From positions 186,001-250,000 of the forward strand of contig NZ_LECU01000007.1 of NCBI RefSeq assembly GCF_001027745.1: a DNA stretch of 64,000 nucleotides, given 5' to 3'. This document shows positions 17,808-26,176 of this stretch, one piece after another (position 1 is the stretch's first letter; every line of letters starts with the position of its first letter). Made by a program: the position numbers and the translations under genes. Below the pieces are notes generated by a model. That model was given only the letters and a program-made list of their open reading frames with translations, ran no database searches and was not told the DNA's origin. The DNA is from Pedobacter sp. BMA (GTDB lineage: Bacteria; Bacteroidota; Bacteroidia; Sphingobacteriales; Sphingobacteriaceae).

Positions 17808-17823
17808 TGGCTCACAAATTGAA
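17808..17823 (+). promoter_or_regulatory. Candidate sigma-54 promoter of the alpha/beta hydrolase gene
   Basis: TGGCTCACAAATTGAA, the best match of the three to TGGCAC-N5-TTGCA: only the fifth base (T for A) and the -12 C (A) differ among the conserved positions. It is 60 bp downstream of motif copy 3. The leader to the ATG at 17933 would be about 100 nt. Confidence 0.55.
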
Positions 17824-17932
17824 TTAAACAAACTGTTAAAATATACGAAGCTCAGATCAGGCGACCTCTCCTACAACAAATGATTTGAAGGCTGTTATAA
17901 ACATTTAATTTTTTAATCTAATAACAAAAGCT

Positions 17933-18751
17933 ATGAGTACTATTAAAGTAAAAGACGGAACCGAAATCTATTACAAAGACTGGGGAACAGGACAACCAAT
18001 TGTGTTTCATCATGGATGGCCATTGTCGGGAGACGACTGGGATACACAAATGATGTTTTTCCTTCAACAGGGGTACCGCGTAATTGCGCACGACAGACGT
18101 GGACACGGACGTTCAGGACAAAGCGCTAATGGCAATGACATGGATACCTATGTAGCCGATATTGCAGAATTGACTGCGGCACTTGATTTGAAAGATGCCA
18201 TTCACATCGGCCACTCCACTGGTGGCGGTGAAGTGATCCGTTACGTTGCAAAGCATGGTGAAGGACGCGTGGCAAAGGCAATCTTAATCAGCGCCGTAAC
18301 GCCGATTATGGTTCAAAATGAAAGCAATCCGGAAGGCGTTCCCATGTCAATTTTCGATGAGATTCGCCAGGGAACCGGTTTTACAAGAGCACAATATTTT
18401 TATGATTTCCCTGTTGCCTTTTATGGATGGAACCGTGAGGGCAAGAAAGTGCAGGAAGGCATTAAACACAACTGGTGGCGCCAGGGGATGATGGGGTCTG
18501 TGTTGGCACATTATGCCGGAATTAAAGCTTTTTCAGAATCTGATTTTACTGAAGATTTAAAAAGTGTAAACATTCCGGTTCTGGTAATGCACGGGGAAGA
18601 CGACCAGATTGTTCCGTTTAACCAGGCACCACGCGCAGCTAAACTCCTGCCAAACGGTAAGTTGATCTCATACCCTGGCTTCCCACATGGTATGCCAACA
18701 ACTGAAGCAGAAACGATTAATAAAGATATTCTCGAATTCATTAAATCATAA
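17933..18751 (+). CDS. Alpha/beta hydrolase, non-haem chloroperoxidase/arylesterase type
   Basis: 272 residues, full length for the family. The triad is Ser95 in GHSTGGGEV, Asp223/224 in MHGEDDQIVP and His252 in GFPHGMP; the oxyanion motif is HHGWPLSGDDW. Close relatives are cytoplasmic esterases that can also perhydrolyse or brominate in vitro, and the physiological substrate is usually unknown. It is a single-gene unit: an activator gene ends 219 bp upstream, and a strong terminator lies at 18769-18799. The upstream motif and sigma-54-like element tie it to the regulators next door. Confidence 0.9.
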   Translation: MSTIKVKDGTEIYYKDWGTGQPIVFHHGWPLSGDDWDTQMMFFLQQGYRVIAHDRRGHGRSGQSANGNDMDTYVADIAELTAALDLKDAIHIGHSTGGGEVIRYVAKHGEGRVAKAILISAVTPIMVQNESNPEGVPMSIFDEIRQGTGFTRAQYFYDFPVAFYGWNREGKKVQEGIKHNWWRQGMMGSVLAHYAGIKAFSESDFTEDLKSVNIPVLVMHGEDDQIVPFNQAPRAAKLLPNGKLISYPGFPHGMPTTEAETINKDILEFIKS

Positions 18752-18768
18752 TGATTCAGTATTAAGCT

Positions 18769-18799
18769 AAACAGGCCCGGCACCGCTCCGGGCCTGTTT
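18769..18799 (+). terminator. Rho-independent terminator
   Basis: Perfect 12-bp GC-rich stem (18769-18780 with 18788-18799) and a 7-nt loop, followed by a T-rich stretch. It ends the alpha/beta hydrolase transcript. Confidence 0.85.
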
Positions 18800-18912
18800 A
18801 GTTTTTCCGCATACTCAAATAAACCGGCAGGCCATATATTTCCCCCCTGATAAAACTTATACCTGATTTTAAATGTTAGCAACATAACAAGGCACAACTA
18901 ACAAGCCATTTT

Positions 18913-19425
18913 ATGCTAACAGAAACGCAGGACCTAAAGCAAACGTCAGCCGGCAGCCATACGATTGACTTAACCATAAACGGGAAACATACCACACTAT
19001 CCATTGAGCCCTGGGTAAGCCTTCTGGATTGTCTCCGCGATCACCTCAATTTAACCGGTACTAAAAAAGGATGTGACCATGGGCAGTGTGGCGCATGCAC
19101 AGTGTTGTGCGACGGAAAGAGAGTATTGAGCTGCCTTACGCTCGCTGTAATGAAAAATGGTGCTGATATTACCACCGTGGAAGGCATTGCTAACGGAGAG
19201 GAACTCCATCCCATCCAACAGGCCTTCATCGATCACGATGCATTTCAGTGCGGCTATTGTACTCCCGGACAAATCTGCAGCGCAATTGGCCTGCTTAAGG
19301 AAGGCAAAGCAAATTCAAGAGCAGAAGTGAAAGAACTGATGAGCGGAAACCTTTGCCGTTGCGGCGCAAATGTGGGCATTATTGACGCCATTATGCAGGT
19401 TAAAGACGGAGGCAGCTATGAATAA
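18913..19425 (+). CDS. paoA: Aldehyde oxidoreductase [2Fe-2S] small subunit (PaoA/YagT-like)
   Basis: 170 residues with two [2Fe-2S] clusters: Cys54, Cys59, Cys62 and Cys74 in the plant-ferredoxin-like domain, and Cys113, Cys116, Cys148 and Cys150 in the helical domain (CGYCTPGQ, CRCGANVG). It passes electrons from the molybdenum site to FAD. E. coli PaoA carries a twin-arginine signal; this protein starts directly with MLTETQDLKQ, has no RR motif, and is therefore expected in the cytoplasm. Its 3' end overlaps the FAD-subunit gene by 8 nt. The gene order small-FAD-large is that of paoABC. Confidence 0.92.
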   Translation: MLTETQDLKQTSAGSHTIDLTINGKHTTLSIEPWVSLLDCLRDHLNLTGTKKGCDHGQCGACTVLCDGKRVLSCLTLAVMKNGADITTVEGIANGEELHPIQQAFIDHDAFQCGYCTPGQICSAIGLLKEGKANSRAEVKELMSGNLCRCGANVGIIDAIMQVKDGGSYE

Positions 19426-20437
19426 TTTCGGGTATAAACAAGCTTCAAACATTGACGATGCGGTGACCCTGGTGGCCGCCAGTGAAAAGACCTCATTTAT
19501 TGCAGGGGGAACGAACCTGATCGACTTATGGAAATACAACATTACCAACCCTGCGGAACTCATAGACATCAATCACCTCAACGAACTTTCAAATATTGAG
19601 CAGCTGGAAAACGGCGGATTGAGGCTTGGTGCTGGCGTAAAAAATGCAGATACTGCCTATCACCCGATCGTGGAGCAGAAATATCCGCTGCTTTCAAAAG
19701 CGATTCTTGCGGGAGCATCTGCGCAAATCAGAAACATGGCTACCAACGGAGGAAACCTGTTACAGCGTACGCGTTGCTATTATTTTTATGATCCTGAAGT
19801 GCCATGCAACAAACGCAATCCGGGTTCCGGATGTCCTGCAAAAGACGGCTATAACCGCATGCACGCCATTCTCGGAACCAGTGAGCAATGCATCGCCGTT
19901 TTTCCTTCCGATATGTGTGTAGCACTGGCTGCACTCGATGCAGTGGTAAATGTTAGCGGACCGGAAGGCGCCCGCTCCATACCGTTTAAGGAATTTCACC
20001 GCCTGCCTGGAGACAGGCCCGATCTGGATAACAACCTGAAAAAAAATGAGCTCATCACCTCAATCGATCTGCCTGAAAAGGGCTTTGAAGGAAATTACTC
20101 CTATCTGAAACTTCGTGACCGCCACTCTTATGCATTTGCACTGGTTTCGGTTGCTACAACTTTTACCCTTGATGGGTCAATCATCAGCGATGCCAGAATT
20201 GCACTGGGCGGGGTAGCGCATCAGCCCTGGAGATCATTTGAAGCTGAACAGTTTCTGGAAGGTAAAACCGCTTCTGAAGAAAACTTTGCCCTTGCGGCCG
20301 ATCTGATTTTAAAGGGAGCAAAAGGTTTTGGCGATAACGACTTCAAAATTAAACTCGCTAAAAAAGCGATCATACGAAACTGCCTGATGGCGCTTCGTCC
20401 TGAAACACAACTTCCGGGTGCACAACCCGCTGCATAA
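19418..20437 (+). CDS. paoB: Aldehyde oxidoreductase FAD-binding subunit with [4Fe-4S] cluster (PaoB/YagS-like)
   Basis: 339 residues from the ATG at 19418, which overlaps the end of paoA. A longer reading from 19370 is only the out-of-frame paoA tail. The PCMH-type FAD domain has FIAGGTNLIDLWK and ATNGGNLLQRTRCYYF. Cys120, Cys130, Cys139 and Cys158 have the spacing of the extra [4Fe-4S] ligands of E. coli PaoB, which separates this group from ordinary xanthine dehydrogenases. The subunit hands electrons to an external acceptor. No NAD-specific features were recognised. Confidence 0.92.
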   Translation: MNNFGYKQASNIDDAVTLVAASEKTSFIAGGTNLIDLWKYNITNPAELIDINHLNELSNIEQLENGGLRLGAGVKNADTAYHPIVEQKYPLLSKAILAGASAQIRNMATNGGNLLQRTRCYYFYDPEVPCNKRNPGSGCPAKDGYNRMHAILGTSEQCIAVFPSDMCVALAALDAVVNVSGPEGARSIPFKEFHRLPGDRPDLDNNLKKNELITSIDLPEKGFEGNYSYLKLRDRHSYAFALVSVATTFTLDGSIISDARIALGGVAHQPWRSFEAEQFLEGKTASEENFALAADLILKGAKGFGDNDFKIKLAKKAIIRNCLMALRPETQLPGAQPAA

Positions 20438-20459
20438 TTGAACAAAATATAACACTGGA

Positions 20460-22700
20460 ATGGACTTGAATAAAACTGTTGGTAAACCAATAAGCCGCTT
20501 AGAAGGAAAGTTAAAAGTAACAGGTGCAGCAAAATATGCGGCAGAGTATCAGGCCGACAATTTACTTCATGGTTACGTGGTTAACAGCCCCGTTACCAAA
20601 GGAAAAATTATTAACATCGACATCTCAGGAGCCATGGCCATTCCGGGGGTCATTCAGGTACTTTCACATGAAAACCGTCCAAAGCTGGCCTGGTTCGATT
20701 TACAATATACCGACATGGATGCCCCTCCAGGCACGGTGTTCAAGCCATTACATGATGAAAACATCCTGTACAACGGTCAGCCGATTGCGCTGGTTGTAGC
20801 TGAAGATTTCGAAACCGCAAGGTATGCATCAACCCAGATCCGGTTTGAATTTGAAGAGAAAAACTTTCAAACCAGCCTCGACCAGAACATTGGCGAGGCC
20901 AGGGCTGCAAAAAAAGGTTTCGCAACTGCATTAAAACCACCCCCACCGCCGCCAACCGGTGATTTCGATGAGGCTTTCGCTAATGCTGCTGTTAAGGTAG
21001 AGGCCGAATTTCACCATGGCACGGAACACCATAACCCCATCGAACTTTTCGCTACAACAACGGTGTATGAAGGTCCGGGGAAACTCACCATATATGATAA
21101 AACACAGGGCACCATTAACAATCAGCTTTACGTAGCCAACATATTCGGACTTCGCTACAAAAACGTCAGGGTTTTGGCTCCATTCGTTGGGGGCGCTTTT
21201 GGCTCAGGGCTTCGCCCGCAGTATCAGTTATTTCTTTGCGTAATGGCTGCACTGCATCTGGAACGTAATGTGCGCGTGGTGTTGGATAGAAAGCAGATGT
21301 TTTCTTTTAGTCACCGTCCACCTGCTATACAAACCCTCCGCTTTGCCAGCGATATTAATGGCCGCTTGACTGCCCTTGGTCACCGGGTACTTGCTGAAAC
21401 CTCAAATTTTGAAGATTATACAGAACCTACAGCTTCCTGGAGCCACAGGCTATATCCGGCGCCAAATACACTGTTTGAACAGAAAGTAGTGCCGCTGGAT
21501 GTTTATACGCCGATGGATATGCGCGCCCCCGGTGGTAGCACTGCGCTGCACGCCATAGAGTGCACCATGGATGAGCTATCCTACAAACTTAAAATTGATC
21601 CGCTGGAGCTTCGGCTGATTAACTATTCGGATATGGATCCCTCCAGTAAAAAGCCATATACCAGCAAGGCTTTAAGGGCTTGTTACCTGGAGGCAGCCGA
21701 AAGATTTGGGTGGGACAAACGCAGTCCTGAACCCGCAAGCATGACCCGTGGTAACAAACTGGTAGGATATGGAATGGCTACCGGAATATGGGATGCCTTT
21801 CAGTTTCCAGCCCGCGTGGAGGCCATGATCACGAGTGATGGTAAACTTGTGCTGAACAACGCGACGACAGATATCGGAACAGGAACGCTCACGGTAATGA
21901 CGCAGATTGCAGCAGATGAACTGGGGCTATCTATCGAAGAAGTAGATTTTCAATATGGCGACAGCAAAAAGCCTTTTTCCATGTTTCAGGGTGGTTCAGC
22001 AATTACTTCATCCACAGGAGTAGCCATTGTCATTGCAGCTAAAGCACTGCGTAAAAAACTTTTGAAGAAAGCTGGTGAAATTCCCCATTCCCCTTTTCAT
22101 AAAATTGCAGAGGAAGAGGTATTTTTTGCCGCTGGACAGCTATGCCTGAAAAGCGACCCCGGAATCTTTATCACTTTAAAAGATATCATCGCTTTCAACA
22201 ACGGTCGCCCGATTAAAACCACCAACATGGGTAAACCGCACATGCTTAAACTTAGAAAATACAGTCTCGCCACCCACAGCGCTTCGTTTGTAGAAGTAGA
22301 AGTAGACAAGGATTTAGGCGTAGTAACCGTAACCCGTGCAGTTACTGCTGTTGCCGCAGGAAAAATCATCAACCCCAAAACAGCAAAAAGCCAGATCTTA
22401 GGCTCAATGGTTTGGGGAATCAGCAAAGCATTGCACGAAGAAACAATTATGGATACCAACCTTGGTAAATACATCAATACCAATCTTGGGGAGTACCACA
22501 TCCCTGTTCATGCAGACATTGGCGAACTTGATGTGATTTTTGCTGAAGAGCAGGATGAGTTAATCAATGAAATTGGTACGAAGGGCGTTGGAGAAATTGG
22601 ATTGGTAGGCATGCCGGCCGCCATTTCCAATGCTATTTTCCATGCAACGGGGAAACGCATTTATAAACTGCCCATCCATTTCGACGAGCTGATCGGTTAA
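20460..22700 (+). CDS. paoC: Aldehyde oxidoreductase molybdenum-binding subunit (PaoC/YagR-like)
   Basis: 746 residues, xanthine-oxidase-family large subunit. It has the cofactor-binding segments GGAFGSGLRPQYQ and TTDIGTGTLTVMTQ and the base-catalytic Glu712 in GVGEIGLVG. It oxidises aldehydes with water at a molybdopterin cytosine dinucleotide centre; the MocA-like cytidylyltransferase and XdhC chaperone encoded downstream fit this cofactor. It follows paoB by 22 nt. Its stop is separated by one base from the stop of the convergent modC gene, with no terminator between them. Aromatic or other aldehyde preference cannot be read from sequence. Confidence 0.92.
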   Translation: MDLNKTVGKPISRLEGKLKVTGAAKYAAEYQADNLLHGYVVNSPVTKGKIINIDISGAMAIPGVIQVLSHENRPKLAWFDLQYTDMDAPPGTVFKPLHDENILYNGQPIALVVAEDFETARYASTQIRFEFEEKNFQTSLDQNIGEARAAKKGFATALKPPPPPPTGDFDEAFANAAVKVEAEFHHGTEHHNPIELFATTTVYEGPGKLTIYDKTQGTINNQLYVANIFGLRYKNVRVLAPFVGGAFGSGLRPQYQLFLCVMAALHLERNVRVVLDRKQMFSFSHRPPAIQTLRFASDINGRLTALGHRVLAETSNFEDYTEPTASWSHRLYPAPNTLFEQKVVPLDVYTPMDMRAPGGSTALHAIECTMDELSYKLKIDPLELRLINYSDMDPSSKKPYTSKALRACYLEAAERFGWDKRSPEPASMTRGNKLVGYGMATGIWDAFQFPARVEAMITSDGKLVLNNATTDIGTGTLTVMTQIAADELGLSIEEVDFQYGDSKKPFSMFQGGSAITSSTGVAIVIAAKALRKKLLKKAGEIPHSPFHKIAEEEVFFAAGQLCLKSDPGIFITLKDIIAFNNGRPIKTTNMGKPHMLKLRKYSLATHSASFVEVEVDKDLGVVTVTRAVTAVAAGKIINPKTAKSQILGSMVWGISKALHEETIMDTNLGKYINTNLGEYHIPVHADIGELDVIFAEEQDELINEIGTKGVGEIGLVGMPAAISNAIFHATGKRIYKLPIHFDELIG

Positions 22701-22701
22701 A

Positions 22702-23331
22702 CTAGCCGGTTTCCTCAACGCCATTAAGGTGAAATACATCGCTTTTATCATCAAGCTCCGTATCCTGGTGGCTCACCAGAATCACGGTAGTTTGCTGTGA
22801 TGAAAACAAAGCGCTTAACCGGTGAATCAGACGTGTTTTAAGCGCAGAATCCAATGCAGTAAATGGCTCATCCATCAGGAGCAATCTGGGTTTCGTTGCC
22901 AGCGCCCGGAGGATGGCTAGGCGTTGCTGCTGTCCGCCGGAAAGGGCTTTTGGATACCTGTTGCGCAATGCCTCGATTTCGCCGAGCTGCAGCAATTCAT
23001 CCACATAGCGCTGGTCATCTGTACCATAGCGCAAGTGCTGCTCGACAGTCATATTGGGGAACAGCGCATAGTTCTGAAAAACAAAACCAACATGGCGTTC
23101 CTGAACTTTTTTAAAATACTTCTTGTCACCGTCGAACCAAACTTCATCACCAGATCTGATCGTTCCCCGGTCAGGATGAATAAAACCGGCAATCATCTTC
23201 AGCAATGTGGTTTTGCCCACACCCGAAGGTCCGGATATTCGCGTAACCGCATTTAAACGAAAACTGGTATCAACCTTAAGTTCGAAGCTTGTAGGCGGAC
23301 CTGTTCTTTTTTCAATAGCGATCCTGATCAT
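22702..23331 (-). CDS. modC: Molybdate ABC transporter ATPase, short form lacking the TOBE domain
   Basis: 209 residues with all ATPase motifs: Walker A GPSGVGKTT (34-42), Q-loop FVFQNYALFP, signature LSGGQQQR, Walker B LLLMDEPFTALD and switch His in VILVSHQD. Typical ModC has about 350 residues with a C-terminal oxyanion-binding TOBE/Mop domain. That domain is absent, and no remnant follows because paoC lies convergently 1 nt away. It overlaps modB by 4 nt. It energises molybdate import. Loss of TOBE suggests loss of transporter feedback by molybdate. Confidence 0.88.
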   Translation of the reverse strand: MIRIAIEKRTGPPTSFELKVDTSFRLNAVTRISGPSGVGKTTLLKMIAGFIHPDRGTIRSGDEVWFDGDKKYFKKVQERHVGFVFQNYALFPNMTVEQHLRYGTDDQRYVDELLQLGEIEALRNRYPKALSGGQQQRLAILRALATKPRLLLMDEPFTALDSALKTRLIHRLSALFSSQQTTVILVSHQDTELDDKSDVFHLNGVEETG

Positions 23332-23999
23332 TCGAAAGGGCTTTTAACAGCGTTTCTGTTAATTACAAAAACACTGATGACGATTATAAATGTGATCGCA
23401 AATAAAATGAGCGCATAGCGATTTGCAGAACTGTAGTCCATCATTTCTACCGCGTCATAAATGGCTATCGATGCCACCTTCGTTTCTCCTGGTATGTTTC
23501 CGCCAATCATCAGTACAACGCCAAATTCGCCTAATGTGTGTGCAAAAGTGAGTACGGCAGCTGTAAAAACAGAAGCTTTGATATTCGGCAACAATACCTT
23601 GTAAAAAGTTTCTGTTTTCGATTTACCCATCATGTAGGAAGCTTCAGCCATCGATCCGGGCAAGTGAGAAAAAGCCGCCTTCACCGGACTGATCATAAAG
23701 GGCAGGCTGTAGAGAATAGATGCCACTACCAATCCCGGAAAGGAGAAAACCAGCTGCAGGCTAAAGTGCTGGTGCAACCATTTTCCAAAACCATTGTTCG
23801 GGCTAAATGCAAGCAGCAGGTAGAATCCAAGTACAGAAGGCGGCAGTACCAGTGGCATGGTAATGATGGCTTCTGCAATGAGCTTTAAAATGGTTTGTTT
23901 ACGCGAAAGCCAGTAAGCCGCAGGTATTCCAATAAACAACAGGATAGCTGTTGTAATCATTGCCAGCTTCATACTTAGCCATATTGGTTCCAGATCCAT
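23328..23999 (-). CDS. modB: Molybdate ABC transporter permease
   Basis: 223 residues with five to six membrane helices. It has the ABC-2-component EAA-like loop for the ATPase: MAEASYMMGKSKTETFYKVLLP, where the central Gly contacts ModC. The FAHTLGEFGVVLMIGG segment and the IPGETKVASIAIYD loop are highly typical of ModB. It follows modA by 7 nt and overlaps modC by 4 nt, forming modABC. It is an inner-membrane protein. Confidence 0.93.
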   Translation of the reverse strand: MDLEPIWLSMKLAMITTAILLFIGIPAAYWLSRKQTILKLIAEAIITMPLVLPPSVLGFYLLLAFSPNNGFGKWLHQHFSLQLVFSFPGLVVASILYSLPFMISPVKAAFSHLPGSMAEASYMMGKSKTETFYKVLLPNIKASVFTAAVLTFAHTLGEFGVVLMIGGNIPGETKVASIAIYDAVEMMDYSSANRYALILFAITFIIVISVFVINRNAVKSPFE

Positions 24000-24006
24000 T
24001 TATTTT

Positions 24007-24774
24007 TTATTCGGGTAATCGATAGCCATTGCCGGAAATAATCTTCTTTGCAGCGGCTGATGACAAATATTCATAAAACTTTAAAGCATTCTTTCCGCCC
24101 CTTTGTTTCGAATATTTAAGCAAAATAACACCTTGTTCAAGTCGGGAGTAGCTTTTGGGGTCCACCCTCGCCCATTTCAATTTTGACTGATCAACATTTT
24201 CATATAAAAAAGCTTCTGTAGTAAAGCCCATATCCACCACACCTGTTTGCAGGTAGGTATTCACCTGGGAAATGCTTTCCCCAAACACGAGCTTCGAACC
24301 AATCTGTTCGTTCAGTTTAAAGAAACTCAGACTTTCCTCGGCGGCCCTGCCATAAGGTGCCGTTTTAGGATTGGCAACGGCTATTTTCTTAACACGTTCG
24401 TTCACCAGCAAAGATTGCCAGTTTTTGATATCACCCGAAACAGATCCGCAAATGATTAAGCTTCCCAGGGCATACAGCTTAGGTTTTTGAAGTCCGTAAC
24501 CCCCGGCATAAAGTTTATCTGGAAAATCAGTATCCGCCGAAAGAAAAACTTCATAGGGTGCTCCGTTCATAATCTGGGTAGTGAGTTTTCCGGAGGCACC
24601 AATAATCGCTTCTGTTTCAATACCCGTGCGCTTTTTAAAATCAAGCTGCAACTTTTTAATGACTCCCTGCGCATTCGCCGCCACAGCAATACGTAGCTTT
24701 TGTGCATGCGAACTCACCTGTACGGCAAATACAATGAGCATTATAAAACCAAAACCTTTAGATCTTTTTATCAT
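24007..24774 (-). CDS. modA: Molybdate-binding periplasmic protein
   Basis: 255 residues from the ATG at 24774 (MIKRSKGFGF); a TTG two codons upstream is less likely. The signal peptide is GFGFIMLIVFAVQVSSHAQ, with no lipobox Cys, so it is soluble periplasmic. ModA hallmarks: LRIAVAANAQGV at the mature N-terminus, GASGKLTTQIMNGAPYEVFLSAD, ANPKTAPYGRAAEE and VDMGFTTEA. It binds molybdate or tungstate for ModBC. It is the first gene of the minus-strand modABC operon and diverges from xdhC. Confidence 0.93.
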   Translation of the reverse strand: MIKRSKGFGFIMLIVFAVQVSSHAQKLRIAVAANAQGVIKKLQLDFKKRTGIETEAIIGASGKLTTQIMNGAPYEVFLSADTDFPDKLYAGGYGLQKPKLYALGSLIICGSVSGDIKNWQSLLVNERVKKIAVANPKTAPYGRAAEESLSFFKLNEQIGSKLVFGESISQVNTYLQTGVVDMGFTTEAFLYENVDQSKLKWARVDPKSYSRLEQGVILLKYSKQRGGKNALKFYEYLSSAAAKKIISGNGYRLPE

Positions 24775-24885
24775 CTTCAAATGTCTGTTAATAATGGAAG
24801 AATTATGCTGGAAAAATACTTGTTCATCTAGTTTTTGATAACGGGATTTGAAAATTCTGGACTGGCAATAAAGGTAGAATCTGTG

Positions 24886-24905
24886 AGTGAAAAATGGTTT
24901 TCACT
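24886..24905. promoter_or_regulatory. Inverted repeat between modA and xdhC
   Basis: Perfect 8-bp arms (AGTGAAAA and TTTTCACT) around a 4-nt spacer, in the middle of the 292-bp divergent region. A second short palindrome, CTAAAATTAG, follows at 24909-24918. It is operator-like and does not match the classical ModE site. Confidence 0.35.
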
Positions 24906-25066
24906 TAGCTAAAATTAGTGTTTAAAGCAACAAATTTACAAATATCCCGCGATTTTCCGGGGCAGTGCTTATATAAATCACGGATATATCTACCAAAATT
25001 ACCGTTTCCATAAGTATTTGATTTTATTTCACACCGGTTTCGTAGTTTAGCTGTTATATTCCCTAT

Positions 25067-26176
25067 ATGAAAGAGATTGTTGATATCCTCGGCGCTTACC
25101 AGAAAGCCATAGCCGAAAGTAAAAAGTCGGCATTGGCAACCGTGGTTAAAGTAGAGGGTTCTTCCTACAGAAGGCCTGGCGCCAGAATGCTGGTTACCGA
25201 CGACGGCATGCTTACGGGTGCCATCAGTGGTGGTTGCCTGGAAGGCGATGCATTGAGGAAAGCACTTTCAGCCATTCATCAGGGTGAAAATAAACTCGTT
25301 ACCTACGATACCACAGATGAGGACGATGCTAAATTCGGCGTCCAGCTGGGTTGCAACGGCATTGTGCACATCCTTTTCGAACCCATCTTTGCTGAAGACC
25401 AACTCAATCCCATTGAAATTTTAAAGGAAGCAAACAGATTAAGAGAAAACTGCGTAATTGCGACCCTGTTTTCGTTAAACAGCAAAACGCAACCTGGCTC
25501 AGTCATGTTGTTTAGGGAAAACCACATACTGGATAAAGTTTCGGAGGAAATTTCAGGTACATTAAAAAATGATGCATTTGATGTATTGAAACTCAGATTA
25601 TCGAGATTCGAATCTTATGCCATCGGAGCAGAGGAGTTCGATGCTTTCCTGGAGTTCATTCCGCCGCCTATTCAACTCATCATTGCAGGCGCCGGAAACG
25701 ATGCACAGCCCCTTGCCGGGATGGCAAACATTTTAGGTTGGGAAATCATCGTAGCCGATGGCCGGCCAACGCATGCCACCACACAAAGATTCCCCACAGC
25801 TAAGCAGGTTCTGGTGGCAAAACCGGAGCAGCTTATTCCCCTGATAGAAATAAACGGGCAAACTGCTTTTGTACTGATGACGCATAACTACAATTACGAT
25901 ACTGCCCTGTTGAATCTGCTTCTGGAAACTAAAGCCCCCTATATAGGCACCTTAGGGCCAAAGAAGAAATTGGTCAGAATGCTGGAAGAACTCGGAAAAT
26001 CTGCACAGGAAGCCAGAATAAATGGGCCCATCGGACTCGATATTGGTGCCGAAACTGCAGAAGAAATTGCAGTTTCTGTGATCGCAGAAATAAAAGCATT
26101 ATTTGCAGGTGCATCAGCAGGCATGCTTAAAGAGAAAAAACAACCCATACACGTATACGATTCAAAAAGTAATTAA
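25067..26176 (+). CDS. XdhC/CoxI-family molybdoenzyme maturation factor
   Basis: 369 residues. The N-terminal XdhC_CoxI domain has VVKVEGSSYRRPGARMLV and TGAISGGCLEGD. The C-terminal Rossmann-like XdhC_C domain (about 200-350) has LIIAGAGNDAQPLA and APYIGTLGPKKK. These proteins bind the molybdenum cofactor, promote its sulfuration and insert it into xanthine-oxidase-family enzymes; PaoD is the E. coli counterpart for PaoABC. It is the first gene of the plus-strand cofactor operon, with its stop overlapping the mocA-like start (TAATG). Its client is presumably the paoABC enzyme 2.4 kb upstream. Confidence 0.9.
   Translation: MKEIVDILGAYQKAIAESKKSALATVVKVEGSSYRRPGARMLVTDDGMLTGAISGGCLEGDALRKALSAIHQGENKLVTYDTTDEDDAKFGVQLGCNGIVHILFEPIFAEDQLNPIEILKEANRLRENCVIATLFSLNSKTQPGSVMLFRENHILDKVSEEISGTLKNDAFDVLKLRLSRFESYAIGAEEFDAFLEFIPPPIQLIIAGAGNDAQPLAGMANILGWEIIVADGRPTHATTQRFPTAKQVLVAKPEQLIPLIEINGQTAFVLMTHNYNYDTALLNLLLETKAPYIGTLGPKKKLVRMLEELGKSAQEARINGPIGLDIGAETAEEIAVSVIAEIKALFAGASAGMLKEKKQPIHVYDSKSN

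Noticed and set aside
22698..22704. A possible terminator between the paoC and modC stops.
   Set aside because: Only one base separates the two stop codons and no hairpin is visible around them.
24973..24988. A fourth, weaker match to the 16-bp motif (ATAAATCACGGATATA, 13 of 16) before xdhC.
   Set aside because: No TGG-N8-TTG element follows at about 59 bp, so the arrangement that supports the other three copies is missing.
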